Part shown: piece by piece, positions 5,143 through 5,286 of the stretch
Layout of the letters: the number at the start of each line of letters is the position of its first letter
Numbering within the stretch: the stretch's first letter is position 1
Source of the DNA: an uncultured Sphingobium sp.
Lineage (GTDB): Bacteria; Pseudomonadota; Alphaproteobacteria; Sphingomonadales; Sphingomonadaceae
DNA: 5,286 bases
Assembly: GCA_946479185.1 (NCBI GenBank)
Contig: CAMLFF010000233.1
Coordinates: 1 to 5,286 of the forward strand
Direction: 5' to 3'
Position numbers and translations under genes: made by a program
The notes under the pieces: generated by a model
Seen by the model: only the letters and a program-made list of their open reading frames with translations
Databases searched by the model: none
What the model was told of the DNA's origin: nothing

Positions 5143-5245
5143 GACGTTACGAGGGCTTGCAACGCCAAGGGCACTGGCGCCGCGATCCTGACCCGTGATA
5201 GCGAGCGTTCATCACTCCTTCCGGTCCATGAGAGAGCCAGCGTCG

Positions 5246-5286
5246 ATGAAGACCCACCAAGTCCGCACCTATAAATCCGCCGAGCC
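5246..5286 (+). CDS. Start of an unidentified gene, cut by the window edge
   Basis: Only 13 codons are visible, reading M-K-T-H-Q-V-R-T-Y-K-S-A-E, too few to identify. The start at 5246 is supported by a purine-rich GAGAGAG (5230-5236) nine bases upstream. An in-frame ATG at 5228 would add six residues (M-R-E-P-A-S) but has no ribosome binding site. It is called a gene because of the start signal and because it follows the post-HU hairpins at a usual distance. It could still be a chance frame. Confidence 0.4.
   Translation, partial: MKTHQVRTYKSAE

Noticed and set aside
5026..5274. 82-residue plus-strand open frame downstream of HU
   Set aside because: It passes through the hairpins, has no ribosome binding site and has no recognisable motif. 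The frame starting at 5246 fits the start signals better.

Overview
The window looks like ordinary chromosome from an alphaproteobacterium, most likely a sphingomonad. The GC content is high (I judge about 60%). The clearest lineage clue is a secreted protein with a PEPxxWA-type C-terminal sorting signal ending in an arginine patch and a short V-R-F-A tail, a style I associate with Sphingomonadales. I could run no database search, so family assignments rest on motifs read by eye.

Layout. On the minus strand at the left edge (1-1257) is a two-gene operon for a molybdenum hydroxylase of the isoquinoline 1-oxidoreductase / xanthine dehydrogenase superfamily. It has a small two-cluster [2Fe-2S] subunit followed, with a 4-base ATGA overlap, by the molybdopterin-binding large subunit, of which only the first 261 residues are present. 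A 252-base divergent spacer then leads to a plus-strand gene for a PEP-CTERM secreted protein (1510-2154), which ends in a good intrinsic terminator. Converging on it from the minus strand is a small gene of unknown function with one membrane anchor (2194-2868). A 91-base divergent spacer with three near-identical 10-base repeats separates that gene from a large plus-strand gene (2960-4531). This encodes a fusion of a GNAT acetyltransferase-like domain with a nitrilase-superfamily amidohydrolase domain whose catalytic triad is intact. Next comes an HU histone-like gene (4734-5009) with an elaborate upstream region: a perfect 11-base inverted repeat bracketing a plausible promoter, then a leader hairpin. 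After HU there is a run of strong hairpins, and a new reading frame begins at the right edge.

The genes do not form one pathway. Only the two molybdenum hydroxylase subunits clearly work together. The PEP-CTERM protein needs an exosortase that is not in the window. I found no mobile element, CRISPR array, tRNA or rRNA, and no convincing evidence of a new multi-gene system. The least routine signals are the inverted repeat around the HU promoter, the hairpins downstream of HU, the possible leaderless start and triple repeat at the GNAT-nitrilase gene, and the unknown substrates of that fusion enzyme and of the molybdenum hydroxylase.
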